The translations under genes were made by a program, and so were the position numbers. A stretch of DNA of 64,000 bases from NCBI GenBank assembly GCA_037954325.1, contig JBBMNZ010000026.1:270001-334000 (forward strand), written 5' to 3'. Shown here one piece after another: positions 9,187 through 21,748 of this stretch. The notes under the pieces are model-generated. The model made no database searches. It saw only the letters and a program-made list of their open reading frames with translations, and was not told the DNA's origin. The DNA is from Fistularia commersonii. Taxonomy: Eukaryota > Chordata > Actinopteri > Syngnathiformes > Fistulariidae. Within the stretch, counting starts at the first letter, position 1. Each line of letters begins with the position of its first letter.

Positions 9187-9215
9187 ATGTGTGTGTGTAA
9201 AGTGTTGGGGGTGCA
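8982..9215. repeat. 19-bp inverted repeat around unit 2
   Basis: TGCACCCCCAACACTTTAC (8982-9000) followed by CA repeats is exactly the reverse complement of 9197-9215, which is preceded by GT repeats. The arms are about 196 bp apart. Confidence 0.92.
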
Positions 9216-9583
9216 CCTTTAAAAAGGCCCTCATTCCAAAGAGAGGGGGGGCAAACAGGGCCGGCGACGTCACTCAATGGGTGATCTCCATGGCAACCAC
9301 CCAGAACCTGCAGTTGCCTGGTTACCACAGGCCATAATGTGCTGGTATGGATGGGCCTAATAAAGGGCCCGGCCGGCAGGCATTCCTGCAGGGTTGGAGC
9401 ACACACATAACACACACACACACTCACACACACACACACACACACACACAGGGACTCAGAGGTCGTCGTGGAGACTCATCAGGTCCTTCTGAACCCAAGA
9501 ATGGAGGCGGGTCTTCAGTCTGTGAACGCAAGAAATCTGAGCCACGGCTTTGTGATGGTGACGTCACCTGGAGACAGGCGGTC

Positions 9584-9615
<32 letters not shown>

Positions 9616-10122
9616 CGAGCTCCTGCCGGCGGTAAAGGTCATGCCAGGCGGAGGTGAAGTTGCACGGGCAGATGTTGGGGTCGACACGCCGCCGCGGCGT
9701 CGACCGGGCGCCAGGAGAAGCCCCTCCTCCGCACTCGTGACATCATTTCCTCCTTTTCTCTCCCTCGTCTTCCTGCCAAAGCTTTCTCCACTTTGGACTC
9801 GTGGATTTCGGGGAAAACCTTCACGGCTTCTCCTGCGCCGGTGGTGGTCAGTGGTCCTCTGGATGAGTCACGCAGCAGGTGACTCAGGGCTGAGAGTCAG
9901 CAGGTGGCTGGACGTGGAGGAGAAACACGGCTTTGTTTGAAGACTCAAAGACCTCGTGAGCCGCCGGTTTGAGGAACAATGTGTGGGGGGGCGCTGGAGA
10001 TGGAGACCCCCCTTCTCCCCGTGACTCACCAGATCGGTGGCAGCCCAGTAACACCAGCAGGCTTCCTGTGGAGGAGCGGACAGAAGAACAGGAAACAGGA
10101 AGGGACGGGGGGGGGGCTGGCT

Positions 10123-10124
<2 letters not shown>

Positions 10125-10192
<68 letters not shown>

Positions 10193-10195
10193 GGT
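10125..10195. repeat. (GT)n microsatellite
   Basis: About 35 GT units with one T insertion, after a G-rich run. Confidence 0.95.
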
Positions 10196-10839
10196 CAGGA
10201 CAAATAATGGAGTCTGCTGGTTGAGTCCAGCTGCTGCTGCAGCTCCAACCAGGCACACAATGGTTCTTCAAAGAACATGGACACGTCATTGACTTTCACT
10301 GGGTCTCCTCACACAGGAAGCCCGTGAAGGTGTGAAGAACATTCCAGCCCGTTCACACTTTTCACAACATGTGAGGGTAAGAACCTCCAGCAGACTCGTC
10401 CGCTCTCCGGACCCGGTCTCCAAACGTTCCGGACCCGGTCCAGGGTTCTCCGGGAGGCCTTCTCGTCAGGGAAACCATCGGCCGGAACTGGCTTGAATGC
10501 GGAGACGGAAAGGGTGGGCCGAGAACCTGCTGTCAGGTCATGGTTTGGTGGAGATCCAGATCCAGGTCCAGCTCCAGAAGCAGACCGATGAGAGGAACGC
10601 CGACCGCATCCATCAGCCTCCTGGACGGACCATCTTTTCTTCTAACGCTGCAGTCAAAGGAGGCTCACGGGATACTTGAGGGAAAGCTCTCCTGAAGTAA
10701 TCACATTACTTTTTGGACCAGCGGTAGATATAATTCATGGACAATGTCAATTTCTGGACGAACGTCTCCATTTCTGAAGCTCTTTCATCTCCTCATGGTC
10801 TCAAAGAGCTTTGAGGGATGGACATGTCTCCAGCCAGAA

Positions 10840-10930
10840 GGTTGGAGGTGCAGTTCCCCCCGCCGGGTGTCCAAGTGTCCTCGGGCCAAACACGAACCCC
10901 AGAAGGTCTGGGAAGCTCCTGGTGCAGCAG
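10840..10930 (+). mobile_element. SINE-like core (tRNA-SINE type), plus
   Basis: GTGTCCTCGGGCCAAACAC with flanking GAACCCC resembles the conserved core of tRNA-derived teleost SINEs. The same core occurs at 29105-29225. It is degraded and followed by a (CA)n tract at about 10952-11000. The family name is not certain. Confidence 0.5.
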
Positions 10931-10950
10931 CTCTGCACCTTCACGCTGGA

Positions 10951-11002
<52 letters not shown>

Positions 11003-11034
11003 GTGTGGACAGTGGAGCTCAGCAGCCCACCTGG

Positions 11035-11110
11035 GGGTTCGGTGTCTTCCCCAGGGGCACTTTGGCCTGCAGGCAGGAGAAGCTGGAACTGAACCATCAA
11101 CCCTCCAGAT
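11035..11110 (-). mobile_element. SINE-like core, minus
   Basis: GGTGTCTTCCCCAGGGGCAC followed by TTTGGCCTGCAGGCAGG is the reverse-complement version of the same core, on the other side of the CA tract from the 10.84 kb copy. Diverged. Confidence 0.45.
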
Positions 11111-11595
11111 GTTGGACACCCACTCCACCATCTGCAGATACAGAATCAGACAAATCCCTCCTGAAGGTCCCACACATAGACCTCCTGTGGAGAAGAAGAA
11201 GCTGCCGATCTGCCCGCCAGCTGAACTCTTCACCTGAGAACGGACGTGATGAAGCAGAACGTCCGGAGCTTCACCGCAGCTTCACCAGGCTTGACTTAGA
11301 AGAGGGACAACGTTGGTGGGACCTTCGTGCTGCCTCGCGGCCGCCAGCGGGCCGGTCTCCGGTTGTTCACACCCAGTCGATGTGTTGGATCCACGGAGGA
11401 CGGGGTGAAGACCGACATAAATCTGCCTCCATGTCAGAAGACGGGGGAGAAGGTCTCCGGCCCTCCTGGACCTTCTGGGCTGGAGAATCAAAGTGGTTTC
11501 CACATCATCGGTCCAGATTCATACCTGGTGTGATATCAGCAGCATGCAGGGCTGCAATATTTATTCTACTGATACTCAGGAACAGGCTGCCAAAT

Positions 11596-11598
<3 letters not shown>

Positions 11599-11663
<65 letters not shown>
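11599..11663. repeat. (CA)n microsatellite
   Basis: About 32 CA units; a second tract follows at 11815-11861. Confidence 0.96.
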
Positions 11664-11664
<1 letters not shown>

Positions 11665-11815
11665 GGTGGGATGTCTGTCAGTATGGATGTGTTGCCATAA
11701 ACACAGCTGACATGGAAAGCTTTATCTCCAGATAGGAGCAAGGAGGGGGAGCTCCAGACACACGGCGTGCTTGATTTCAGCTTATCATCACAACCCAGCA
11801 GGTTCACACAGGTGC

Positions 11816-11863
<48 letters not shown>

Positions 11864-12810
11864 GGCAGCAGCAGGAATTTTATGGGCGAGCCAGTAGAAG
11901 TTTCTGACGTTGTGGGATGACCTCCTCCTGAGGAGCAGGTGGGAGATGTTAGAACACACACACATGTTGAAGCTTGACGACCCTCAGCAAACCTCCAGCT
12001 CCCTGATGGAACCTCAGATCTTCTCCCAGGCGGGACGGATGACTCTTCTTGTTGGGATGGAATGTGATCTGAGAGAAGGCGCGCACACATCTCGCTTCTT
12101 AGATACTGTATCCAGCAGGAGGACGTCACGGGATGTCAGGAGTTGTGGTCGGATCCAGGCTCTCAGAGGAACCCACTGGAGGTCCCGGCTTCCACCTGGG
12201 ATCCACCTGAGGGCCGGGCCGTCCTCCCGCTCCCCTGCAGGCTGAGCTTCACGGACAAACCCCGAGTCTGAGAGAAGTTCTCCTGGGACGCGAGGTCTGC
12301 AGGAACACGAGCTCATTAGTGTTTTCAAATAATTACACCTTCTTTAATTGGGCGTGTTCACATTAAACGGCGGCGGAAGCAAAGTCCTCGCAGATACAGG
12401 GAGGGGAAAGATTCCCATCTGAGGAATGCAGATGAGGAGAAGGGCTAACGGGATGGACCTCTGGAGACGAATCATTTCCTCCTCCAGGATGTCCCGAGCA
12501 AATATTTAACGGACGGGGCGCATCTATACACGCAGGAGGTCAAAGGTCAAACGGCTGCGTCTCATCACTGGCGTGGACGTGGAAGAAGAGACGGCCCGTG
12601 GTTTGAGCTCCTCTGCGTCTCCATGGAGACCAAAGACTACCACCCAGAATCTGCTCCGCCTGAGAGCCACGCCCTGACTGGGAGAGGGCCGGGGTCAAAG
12701 GTCACCGGGGCCATTAGGGGCATCGTCGCGCCGCCAAGAAGACATGAAGCTCGGCAGCTCCACCAGACCCTGGCTGGCGGAGACCCTGGGGTCTCATCAA
12801 CTTCTACAAT

Positions 12811-12811
<1 letters not shown>

Positions 12812-12845
<34 letters not shown>
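12812..12845. repeat. (GT)n microsatellite
   Basis: Dinucleotide run in intergenic DNA; another lies at 13319-13347. Confidence 0.95.
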
Positions 12846-12848
<3 letters not shown>

Positions 12849-13316
12849 ACCCAGTCAACCATGTTTGTGGAAAGACAACCAGGATGGAAACAGTTGCCAG
12901 CGTTGGGAAGGATGGAGGAGCAGAGCCGCCTCAGGCCGTTCAGGCGTCATCTTTGCTGCACCTGCTGGGTGTCTGGGGTCAGAGGTCACCGGGGTCCGAC
13001 CCGCACGCCTCAGGTCCAAGAGCCGCATCCACTCTGAAGGCCAAAGGTGCTGAGACCTTCCAGTGCACGACTGTAGCGACGGCGCCATGATGGAAGGTGT
13101 TCTGGAGGGGGGCAAACTTATGAAAACAAAGGTTTCTGTCCTGAAGCTGCATTTAGAAGCAGCTGCAGCAGTCGTGTCTGACTGGAGGAACCTCGTCTAT
13201 CAGCTGCTCCTCCAGCCTGCTCCAGCCCAGAACCCCTGAAGAGCAGCTTAGCAGCAAAAAGCAACAGGCCAGTGAGCGAGAGGCCTTCCGACCTCTACTC
13301 GTCACTACAGCTGCAC

Positions 13317-13349
<33 letters not shown>

Positions 13350-14868
13350 AGCGCTGCATGCCACATTCCTCAGGTGCAGTGTGTGGAAGGGCAGCGGCCC
13401 CAGCGGAGCCTGAGGGGCCCGGCGGGCCCCGAGGCCCAGGGCAGGAGGAGGGGATGGGATGGACAGGTGGACGTCTCCACCTCCTCCTCGCTCAGAGGTT
13501 TTCATCGGCGAGCGCGCCGTCGGCCGCCGGGCCCAGGAACTTATCGGTTTCTCCCGGCAACACTTTTAGGCCGGTTTTGGAGAAACTCCCGCCTGGTACC
13601 GGAGGAGATGATCTCGGTCCAGGAGGCTCCAGGGAGGAGGAGGGAGGTTTGGTTGGAAGACGTGAGGTAAACTCTGAGCCGCCCGCCTGGCCCTTCCAGT
13701 AAGATGCTGCTAATTTTAACCCTGCCGCCTCCGCGGCCGACCGGATAACATCGCTCCGCCGGGACCGTAAACATCATTACGGAGGTAAACTCTCCTCCAG
13801 AAGAGACACAATTAGAGGTGGAATGTGGAGAAGGCCGGTCGGGCCGGGGCCCGGGGGCCCGGGGGCCCGGGGGGTCTGCGGCCCCGCATCATTAGAGCTT
13901 CTGCTGTGGGATTTTCTATGGAGGCTTTAGAAGCGCTTTCACTTCCTCCTTAACTCGCTTTTCTTCAACCTTTCATCTGGATTTCAGGGACCTGCTGACC
14001 TATTTTTCAAGTTGGAAGAAAACAGTGGTCATGTGGGATTTGTAAGGTTCCCTGCTAACTCGGGGTTTTCAGACCACGGAGGCGAATGTCCTCCTCTGCG
14101 GGTCGTCTTCAGGAGTCCTCTCTTGTGGAACGCCTCACGCAGAAGGTCACGTGATCATCGGGCTGCGAGAGCGCCGGGGTGTGGACGGCCGACGCCTCGC
14201 CTCGCTCGCCTCCTGGCCTCTCAGCGGGTCGAGACAAATCCCGGCCTACATTGTGCGGCGGGCCGAGGTCACGGCGCTCACCTTTGGCCCACAGAGCCCA
14301 TCACTTCACTTTCACACATGTTAGCGGCGGTCGTGCGTCAGCAGATTGGACGGGGATGAAAAGCCTCTAATCAGATGGGCTCACACTCCTGCCTGTTGGC
14401 CGCCGAGGATGTTTGCTTTGTGACAGCGGTTCGATCTCATTCTGTGTCGGCTCACGGAGGATCCAGAGACCCGGGGGACGTCACACGAGCCACAGCGAAC
14501 GGCGCGGCCATATGAAGGAGGACCACCGGGTCCGGGCGGAGCTCCGGTCGCCGGGCCGACGGACGGCTGCTCAGAACTCACTCGGGAAAACACGGCGCCC
14601 GCTTTGAAAGTGTGACGCAAGAAAGAAAACATTCACTTTTCCTGCTTTTCCACGTTGACACGCCTCCGAGGCCGCGGCTCCGACGGAGCTCCGGCCCGAA
14701 CAACCCGAGCCCCGACCCGACGTGACCCGCCCCACCGACCGGGAACGTCAGGAAGCGGCTACATCAGAAGGCCGCGGTCACAGAGGACCTGAACTCAGCA
14801 GGTTTACTGAGCGCCTGCAGCCCAAAGGAAAACCTGTCCAGAAAACCAACCATTAGAGGCAAAGGTCA

Positions 14869-14874
14869 TTTATT
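14869..14874 (-). other. cdc45: Poly(A) signal AATAAA, cdc45
   Basis: TTTATT on plus (AATAAA on minus), 202 bp past the CDC45 stop, giving a 3'UTR of about 220 bp. Confidence 0.65.
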
Positions 14875-15075
14875 AAACACTATTAAAATGGGATTTGGAC
14901 AAAACAGCTCACATTTTGTAAAAGGGAGACAATACAGGTTCAACTTTTAAAACTTACACTCCGACTAAAAATCTGTACAACACACACACAGGGCACGTGA
15001 TTAAAAGCATTAAATATTCACATGGATATAAAACAAACATGGACATGGAGAGAGCAGCACCAGGAGCCCCATGGC

Positions 15076-16072
15076 TCAGGACAGGAGGCTGATCAGGGCG
15101 TCCAGGAACTTGCTCCGGTCCTCCGTCTTCAGCTCGATGACTGCGGGAGGAAGAGGAGGTCAGTGTGGAACATCTAAACGGCACGCTTTGCTGTCTTCTA
15201 CGCCCAGATGTTCTATCATCTGACTGTTGAACATCATGACTGGTTTGAGATGGTCTGCTGTGGACGGAGCTTCCCTGCCCTTCCGTCTGAAGAACCTCTG
15301 TTGAAATCTACTTCACAAAGAACAATGTAAAAAGCCTTATTCTGCACTTCAGGAGGAGGGAGAGTCCAGGCTTCTGGGAGAAGGACAATGCTGCCTCCTG
15401 GTGGAGCTGGAGGTGATGTGAGGTGAAGGTGAAGGTGAAGATGAAGCGAGCTCAGGGCCGGCGCTCACCGGAGGTGTCGAAGTGGTCGTGGAGCGTCCTG
15501 GAGCCGGTGCTCTCCGCAGCTTTCTCAAAGGCTCGGCCGAAGAAACTGAGCAGGAGGAGGAAACGTCAGTCGTCCGTCGGCTCAAACGCCAGCAGACAGA
15601 AGCATCTCGGCATCTCCTCTCGGAGAGCAGGGGCCACTCGGGCCCCAAAACAGGAACAAGACCGATAACACCGTATTGATCCCCACGGGGGAAAGCGGTT
15701 TGTCACAGCGGCACAACGAAAACGGGAAATGTGAATATAAAAGACAAATAAAAAGGATGAAGACAATGATGGAAATAGATAACAGAACGAGGACATGACG
15801 TGTCCTTCTGTTTGCTGTTTTTATAAAATATTAGAAATGTCAGAATTCACTCCCTAAAACCTAGAGCGTGTGTGAAATAATCCGTTTATGAAGACGTCAC
15901 TGACACATCATGGGTTCAGCACGACTCTTACTTCTTCTTGTCCGACGTCAGCGACTCGGGGGGGATTCCAACCACGAGGACCGTCCCCTTCTCCACGTCC
16001 TTCGGGGCAGCCATGATGAGCGGGAGCAGCTTGCAGCGCTTATTCCTCGTCTACACACAGGAGGGGTTAGAG

Positions 16073-16109
<37 letters not shown>

Positions 16110-16252
16110 CGCACAAACACACACACTACTCACTGAATGGACAAATGCTTTCAGCAGGTACTTTGAGAGGAGCGCCAGGGCCATGGGCTGGGAGAACAGC
16201 TTCACATCAGGGGTTCCCTGAGGCAGAGGTGAGGAGACACACTGAGCAAGTC

Positions 16253-16295
<43 letters not shown>

Positions 16296-19200
16296 GCACA
16301 CACACACACGCACGCACACGCACGCACACGCACGCACACCAGAGGTCCGTACCTCCATCAGGTAGCAGTAGAGGAAGGGCCCCTGGGACAGGATGAGGTT
16401 GGTGCAGATGCAGCTGGCGACCGTCTGCTGGACGGCCCTCAGCTTCTTCTTGGCCAGCTCGATGCCGGCGTGCAGACGGTCCAGGTTGCTCCTGCCGGCG
16501 GAATCACAGATGTTTCTCTTGACCGGCCGGCCGCCGGAGCTCCGAGATTCGACTTGTTTCGACCACAAAAGGAAAATGCGGAGATGTTGTGGAGGCGAGC
16601 GACGCCACGGACCTGGAGAGGGAGTCCAGCGCCTTGATGAAGTTGTCGGCCTGGCCCTGGTCCTTCTCGGTGCTCTCCAGCAGAGCGGCGGTGGCGTGCA
16701 CCATGTCGCCCGCCAGGAAACGGTTCTTGAAGCCAAAGTTGACGCCGAAGGTCTGGATGCGGATATCTTTCATGCTGAGGAAAGACGGGAAGAACGTCGA
16801 AGAGATCCGAGTACCGGCGGGAACCCTTCCAGCGCGTTCGTACCCGTATTTCTGGGAGGACTCCTCGATGGCGTCCCGCAGGTTCTCCTTGATGGACATG
16901 TCCATGGAGCTGAATTTCTGACGCACTTGCTTCAGCGGGAATCTGTGAGCGGAACATCTTCTCGTCACCACCAGCCGGGACGAACCTTCACGGGGCGGCT
17001 TCGGTGCGCGGCCGTCGGAGAACTCACCCCATGTCGGCCAGGAACTCCTGCAGTTTCTTCTGGCCGTTCAGAGTCCAGAGCTTGAAGAAACAGGATGTGT
17101 AGCAGGAGTTGCAGATGCTCTCGTACAGAGACCAGTGCTGGTAGAGGGCGAGGCGCAGGCTGGAGGACGGTTAAGGATGAACCACAGCGAGAGGAGGTTC
17201 CAGAGGAGCCAGGATTCAGAGGACTTACAGTGTGCCTTCACCCAACCTCACCGTCAGTCCTCTGAAAATAACCTGAGAAGGGCACCAGGAGAGCGAGCTG
17301 AGGGTCTGCAGTCCAGGCAGAAGCTCTGAACCGGGACCTCCTCCTTCTGGGCCCCAGAGGAGGCCGGAAGCCCCTTTGAATGTTTGGCCAGAAAGATCTG
17401 AACGACTCGGAAGGTCGACGCGTTCAACGGCAGCACGAGGAAACCCTCTCGGGCGAGCGCCGTCTCTGAGGATACTCGTATTCAAAGGAGATCTTCATGC
17501 AGTCGATGGACAGGGCGTTCTCCTCGTCTTCGTTCCGATGGCTGTGCCGCGAAACGTGTCGCTGCATCGTGGCGATGTCCGTCACGTATTTCATGCTAGA
17601 ACGGAGGAAGAAACCGGAAAAAAGCGGGTGAGCGGGAGAAGGTAAAGGCTGAGAGGTTCATGGCGGAACGGGAAGAATTTCTCTCACTGTGTGATTTTAT
17701 CGTGAACCCACTGGTCCGTCAGCCCGATGATGGCCCACCTGCACAGAAGAGACAGGCCTTACCTCCGCGTCCGTGGAGCTCGCTGTCGCTACGGAGGGAA
17801 ATAAAGAGAGGCGCGCTACCAGAGCATGTCCTTGGTGTCCTTGGTCAGCACCCACGCCAGCTCGAAGAACATCATCGCCGCCTGTCGGAGGAAAGAGCGG
17901 TGAGGACCTCTGGACGACAGCGGGCCTCCAGGAGCCGGCCCGGTCTCGGGGGTTTACTCACAGACGTGCCGTGGTACTCGTACTGCTCGTAGTCGAACAG
18001 GATCTCCCTCCTGCGGGGTGACAGGGTGTTACGGCGCGCTTTGCACCAGCGGCGCCGGCAGAGCCGAGCGGCGATAGCGAGTCACCTCTGGGCCTCCCAG
18101 TCCCTGCGCCGCCGCTGCCTCTCCACCCGCCTCTCCAGCGCAGCCTGGAGACACGTCAGCGGTCAACACGCAATCCGCTCTCTTTGCATCCACGCTTCAG
18201 GCGCCGCGTCCGACCAGTACCTCATCGAACCGCCGCCGCTTTCCGGACGGCTCCGAGCCTTCGTCGCTCTCGCGTCCGGAGTCGCCCCCTTCCTCGTCTT
18301 CATCGTCTCGGAAAATGTCGTCGTAGGCGGGCACGCCCAGGTCGTCGTCCTGTTTTATCAGGAGCTTTATCTGCCGGAGGGACATCGAGTTCAGACGGCA
18401 AACCTCCGGACGGACAAGCGCGTCCGAAGGTCTCCTGGAGCCGATCCTCACCTGGGTGTCGTTGTAGACGTTGACCACGTCTATCGGCCGGTGCGTGTCA
18501 CAGATGAAGAAGATGGACCCGTCGTCCGGCTGCAGCATCTCCAGGAGGTCCACATTGGCCCCGCAGTTGATCAGAACAAAGTACTGGAACTGAAAAGCAG
18601 AGAAAAGCCCTTCTTCCACAGGGAACTTTAGAGTAAATGTGCTTCTGGCCGGACCGGAGGGCCGCTACCTGCTCTTTGTGCTCCAGAAAGGCGGTTCCCA
18701 GGTCCTGCCAGCCCGTCAGAGGCAGGAGTGTGTACTGGATCTGCTCGCAGTGGAACAGGGCCTGGGGGGGAACCGGGCAGCCTCACAACACTTGGACACA
18801 CTTTGACACTTCATATTTTATTGTATTTCTTAATTCTCCCTCCTTCCTACCATCATCTATTATTGTTATGTTTTACTTGAAACTCTGGCACAACAATTTC
18901 CTTGGGGATAAATAAAGTTGTTCTTATCTTCCATCACTGCGTGTTATTCCAGATCTTTCTCCACACGTGTTTTCTGAGGAGTGAAGGTCTGCCGCAGCAG
19001 GACACAACATCCAAGATTCAAAGCATTTACTGTCACATGTACCGTCTGGAAACAGGTTTCCCAGGACAATGACGTTCCTGCTTGGCTGAACGCAGTGCAT
19101 TTGGATATACGGTGATAGGAAGAGCATAAACATTATTATAGGCTAAATAAACATTATAACTAGGATTATACATATGAATATGAACAGCGGCAGCGCAATA

Positions 19201-20011
19201 ACACGCTTGAATGGTGTGCAAGGATGTGGCAAGGAGGGTGAATGAACAGCGAGGCTACAGGGGGTGGAGAAGGTGGAGGAGCTCAAGTATTGGGGGTCAA
19301 AGGTCCAGTGCAAAGGAGAGGCTGGAGCGAAGGTGAGAGAACGGATTCAGGCAGGCTGGAGAAAAGGACCAAATGTGTGGCAGAAGATTATCAGCCAAAA
19401 TGAAAGGTGGAGACCAGAGAGGCTCTTTGGGTTGGAAACAGTGACACTGAGACAGGAGGAAGAAGAGGTGAAGAGCTTGACGTTGTCTTTGGAGAAGAAG
19501 GCCATCAGAAGGACACCAAGCGCTAGATGTTTGGTAGGTGAGGTCAGAGAGGCCAGACTGAGGGTTCGGCCAGAGGATTTATGGACCGAGGGCAGGAGGA
19601 CATGAGGGTGGTTGGTGTGAGAGAAAAAGTGCCAGAGAACGGGGTCAGATGGAGGAGATCGACTCCCCGTGGAGATCTCTGGAGGACCAGAAGGTTTTGG
19701 AGTTTCAGTGGTTTTGTGTCACTCGTCACGGACGCGTGTGGACAGTTCAACACACCGAGACGGCTAACGGGGCTCCGGGACGCTAACCGGGGCTCTTATC
19801 TACCGGCTGGCCGCCTTACCTGCAGTATCTTGCAGGCGCAGAGGGCGTCGATGTCCGGGGCCACCAGGAGGGCCACTCTCTGGAACAACACGACGTTCAC
19901 ACTTCATCTGGACCGCTAGCATGAGCGAGGTAGCTGCGGCTAGCTAGCAAAATAACCTACCTGGTTGGCGACAACCTCGTAAAAGTCCCTCCGTATGTCG
20001 GTGACGAACAT
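15076..20011 (-). CDS. cdc45: CDC45, CMG helicase subunit, 18 coding exons
   Basis: CDC45 joins MCM2-7 and GINS to form the replicative CMG helicase in the nucleus. Coding exons, 5' to 3': 19961-20011, 19820-19879, 18669-18761, 18452-18589, 18221-18370, 18086-18144, 17962-18010, 17820-17881, 17688-17738, 17476-17595, 17028-17159, 16844-16942, 16613-16774, 16353-16491, 16134-16217, 15932-16050, 15469-15545, 15076-15140. They sum to 1710 nt, or 569 aa plus stop; the human protein is 566 aa. Landmarks are the start MFVTDIRRDFYEVV, the family motif INCGANVDLLEMLQPDDG, CDTHRPIDVVNVYNDTQ, an acidic linker (DDEDEEGGDSGRESDEGSEP), YEQYEYHGTS, the junction GTVLVVGIPPE to NFFGRAFEKAAE, and the end KFLDALISLLS. 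Splice phases match at every junction. Intron 2 holds a LINE fragment. The gene looks intact. Confidence 0.95.
15655..15790 (-). repeat. Retroposon 3'-tail-like sequence
   Basis: Read on minus, TTTCCCCCGTGGGGATCAAT resembles the GGGATCAATAAAG-type 3' tails of teleost non-LTR elements. It sits in the CDC45 intron between exons 16 and 17. Short and diverged. Confidence 0.4.
16076..16340. repeat. (CA)n and (CACG)n microsatellites flanking CDC45 exon 15
   Basis: CA tracts at about 16076-16105 and about 16255-16340 (with CG interruptions) lie in the introns on both sides of the 84-bp exon 16134-16217. Confidence 0.93.
18785..18930 (+). repeat. Non-LTR retroposon 3' tail
   Basis: CAATTTCCTTGGGGATAAAT followed by AAAG is the typical 3' end of teleost non-LTR elements. 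It lies in CDC45 intron 2, upstream of and separate from the LINE coding fragment at 19255. Confidence 0.5.
19255..19700 (+). mobile_element. RTE-type LINE fragment, reverse-transcriptase C-terminal region
   Basis: Reading across frames gives VEKVEELKYWGSKVQ, VRERIQAGWRK, QKIISQNERW, LFGLETVTLRQ, CLVGEVREARLRV and EDMRVVGVREK. These are the ordered C-terminal motifs of fish RTE-clade LINEs (FKYLGS...VQAGW...GLETV...VREARLRWFGH). Frameshifts and deletions make it dead. It lies in CDC45 intron 2, antisense to CDC45, and is related to the copy at 28655. Confidence 0.75.
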
Positions 20012-20300
20012 GATGCGTTTGAATCGGCCTGCCTCGGATAAAAGACACGTCTTACACGCTGAAGCTGCTGAAAGGGACGGGAGCGGGTCGTGGTTCTGGC
20101 CGGACGTCAGGCTCGGAGCTCCGGAGCCGCCGGAGGACCGCGGCTTGGAATTGTGGCGCCAAATGTACGCGTCACGAATGACCAATCAGCGGAAGGCATT
20201 GAACTAACGTCACAGGCAACAGGCCACGCCCCCGAGAGGGGGGGGGGCTGCCGCGCCCGAGGTGCACACCAATACGCATGCGCACCGTCCGGACGCTGTT
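20012..20300 (-). promoter_or_regulatory. cdc45: cdc45 promoter with E2F, CCAAT and NRF1 motifs
   Basis: Upstream of the CDC45 ATG lie GGCGCCAAA (20155-20163, an E2F site), CCAAT (20182-20186) and the palindromic NRF1 site CGCATGCGCA (20275-20284), in a CpG-rich stretch. E2F control fits a G1/S replication gene. Motifs seen; binding inferred. Confidence 0.7.
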
Positions 20301-21706
20301 CCTCTCGAAAGATCTGCGGACGCGCCGCGCTTGATGCGCTCTTTTCTTATTTCAATAAAAAGTGTGTTCACAGAAATGGACTCTGGAATCTTTCCAGAAG
20401 CATCTGAGTTCATCGCACTGAAAGGTTCACGCTTGCCGCCGCAGACCAAAACAAACAGACACCCTGACGTAAATCAGATAATCATTACTCATGATATGGA
20501 AGATGAATGTTTTCCATGGTATTAGTAATTATTTCTGTCTCAGCAGTATCAGATCACCTGTGATGTGCGGAGGCTGATGGAGCCTCCTGGAGGTTATGCC
20601 GGTTCTCTCCTTTTTGAATATTTTAGTTTGTGATTCAGCTCCCCATACAATAATGCAGCGTGTTTAAGATGAATCTTTGTATCATAAAACCTTGTGGGTG
20701 AAAGGATTTATCTCAAATCTGGAGTCATAGATATTAATACCTCAAAGCGGAGTGACAATGACTGGACCATCACACACACAAGAAAAGCAAAAAAGACAAG
20801 GTGAGGTTATCTAGAAACATCATTTAGTGTCACTAAAAGATTCATGAAAAGCATTACAACACTGAGAGTCCGGACACCGTACGAGCACGACTGGCTGCTC
20901 CCGGGTTCATCGAGAACACGCCGGAAACCAACCGCCAGCCAGTTGGAAAAGTATCCCTTATTGTGACACGAGGTATGACCGACTACACACACACACCATC
21001 GGATACCCTGATATACAGAAAGGTTCCTGCAAACCACGACAGAGATTTGGTCGGGAATGTGCAGTTTTATATAAGAACAATGTGATGAGACAAACATGGC
21101 AAGCTGTGCAACATGCAGGAGTTTATCAAAATGCAGCAAAATGGAATGACATTGTATTTAACAACTGAATTAAAACCCACGTTCCCATGAGTACAATTCC
21201 TATCTTCAAAAGTAACAATATCACAGTAAGTTCACAAAATATAAAAAAAAATAACCCCGCACATGCCCGCAATTAAATACATTTGACCTGTGTGTCTTCT
21301 CATACAAATATTGGAAAAAAGAAAAGTGTAATCAAGATATCAATTGACTTACAGAACTGCATAAATATAGTGTTTTCCTGTTTCTGCTACCGTCAGTTGT
21401 AAATATCACTTCATGTCGACGAGGGCGCTCCGGCAGCGACGCGTTAAAGGAGGCGGCCTGTCACCCGTTATATCGTTTCCATCACGAGAGATGCAAAACC
21501 ACCGAGGAGGACAGAGGCGTGTGTTTTCTGGAGGCGTGACGCGTCCATGCAGAGAGGACTCCATCCAGCCGCAGGTCACGGCTCCAACAAAAGGCACAGA
21601 TTCACCCTTTTCAATCAGTTTGGTTTAAAAACACTCCAGTCCACAGCATTTGGACTCCCTTCTGTGAGCCGAGGTGTTTTGATTCAGCAACACTTTAGCT
21701 GGCTCG

Positions 21707-21748
<42 letters not shown>

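Larger units (their letters stand above)
7960..14860. other. Intergenic region between cldn5 and cdc45: no gene seen
   Basis: About 6.9 kb without a supportable coding exon. Open frames here are GC-driven or run through CA/GT repeats. It contains microsatellites, the CAG/CTG inverted repeat, the 8782-9215 repeat cluster, two SINE-like cores around 10.84-11.11 kb, and unique GC-rich stretches (about 12.1-14.8 kb) whose function I cannot read. Confidence 0.6.
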
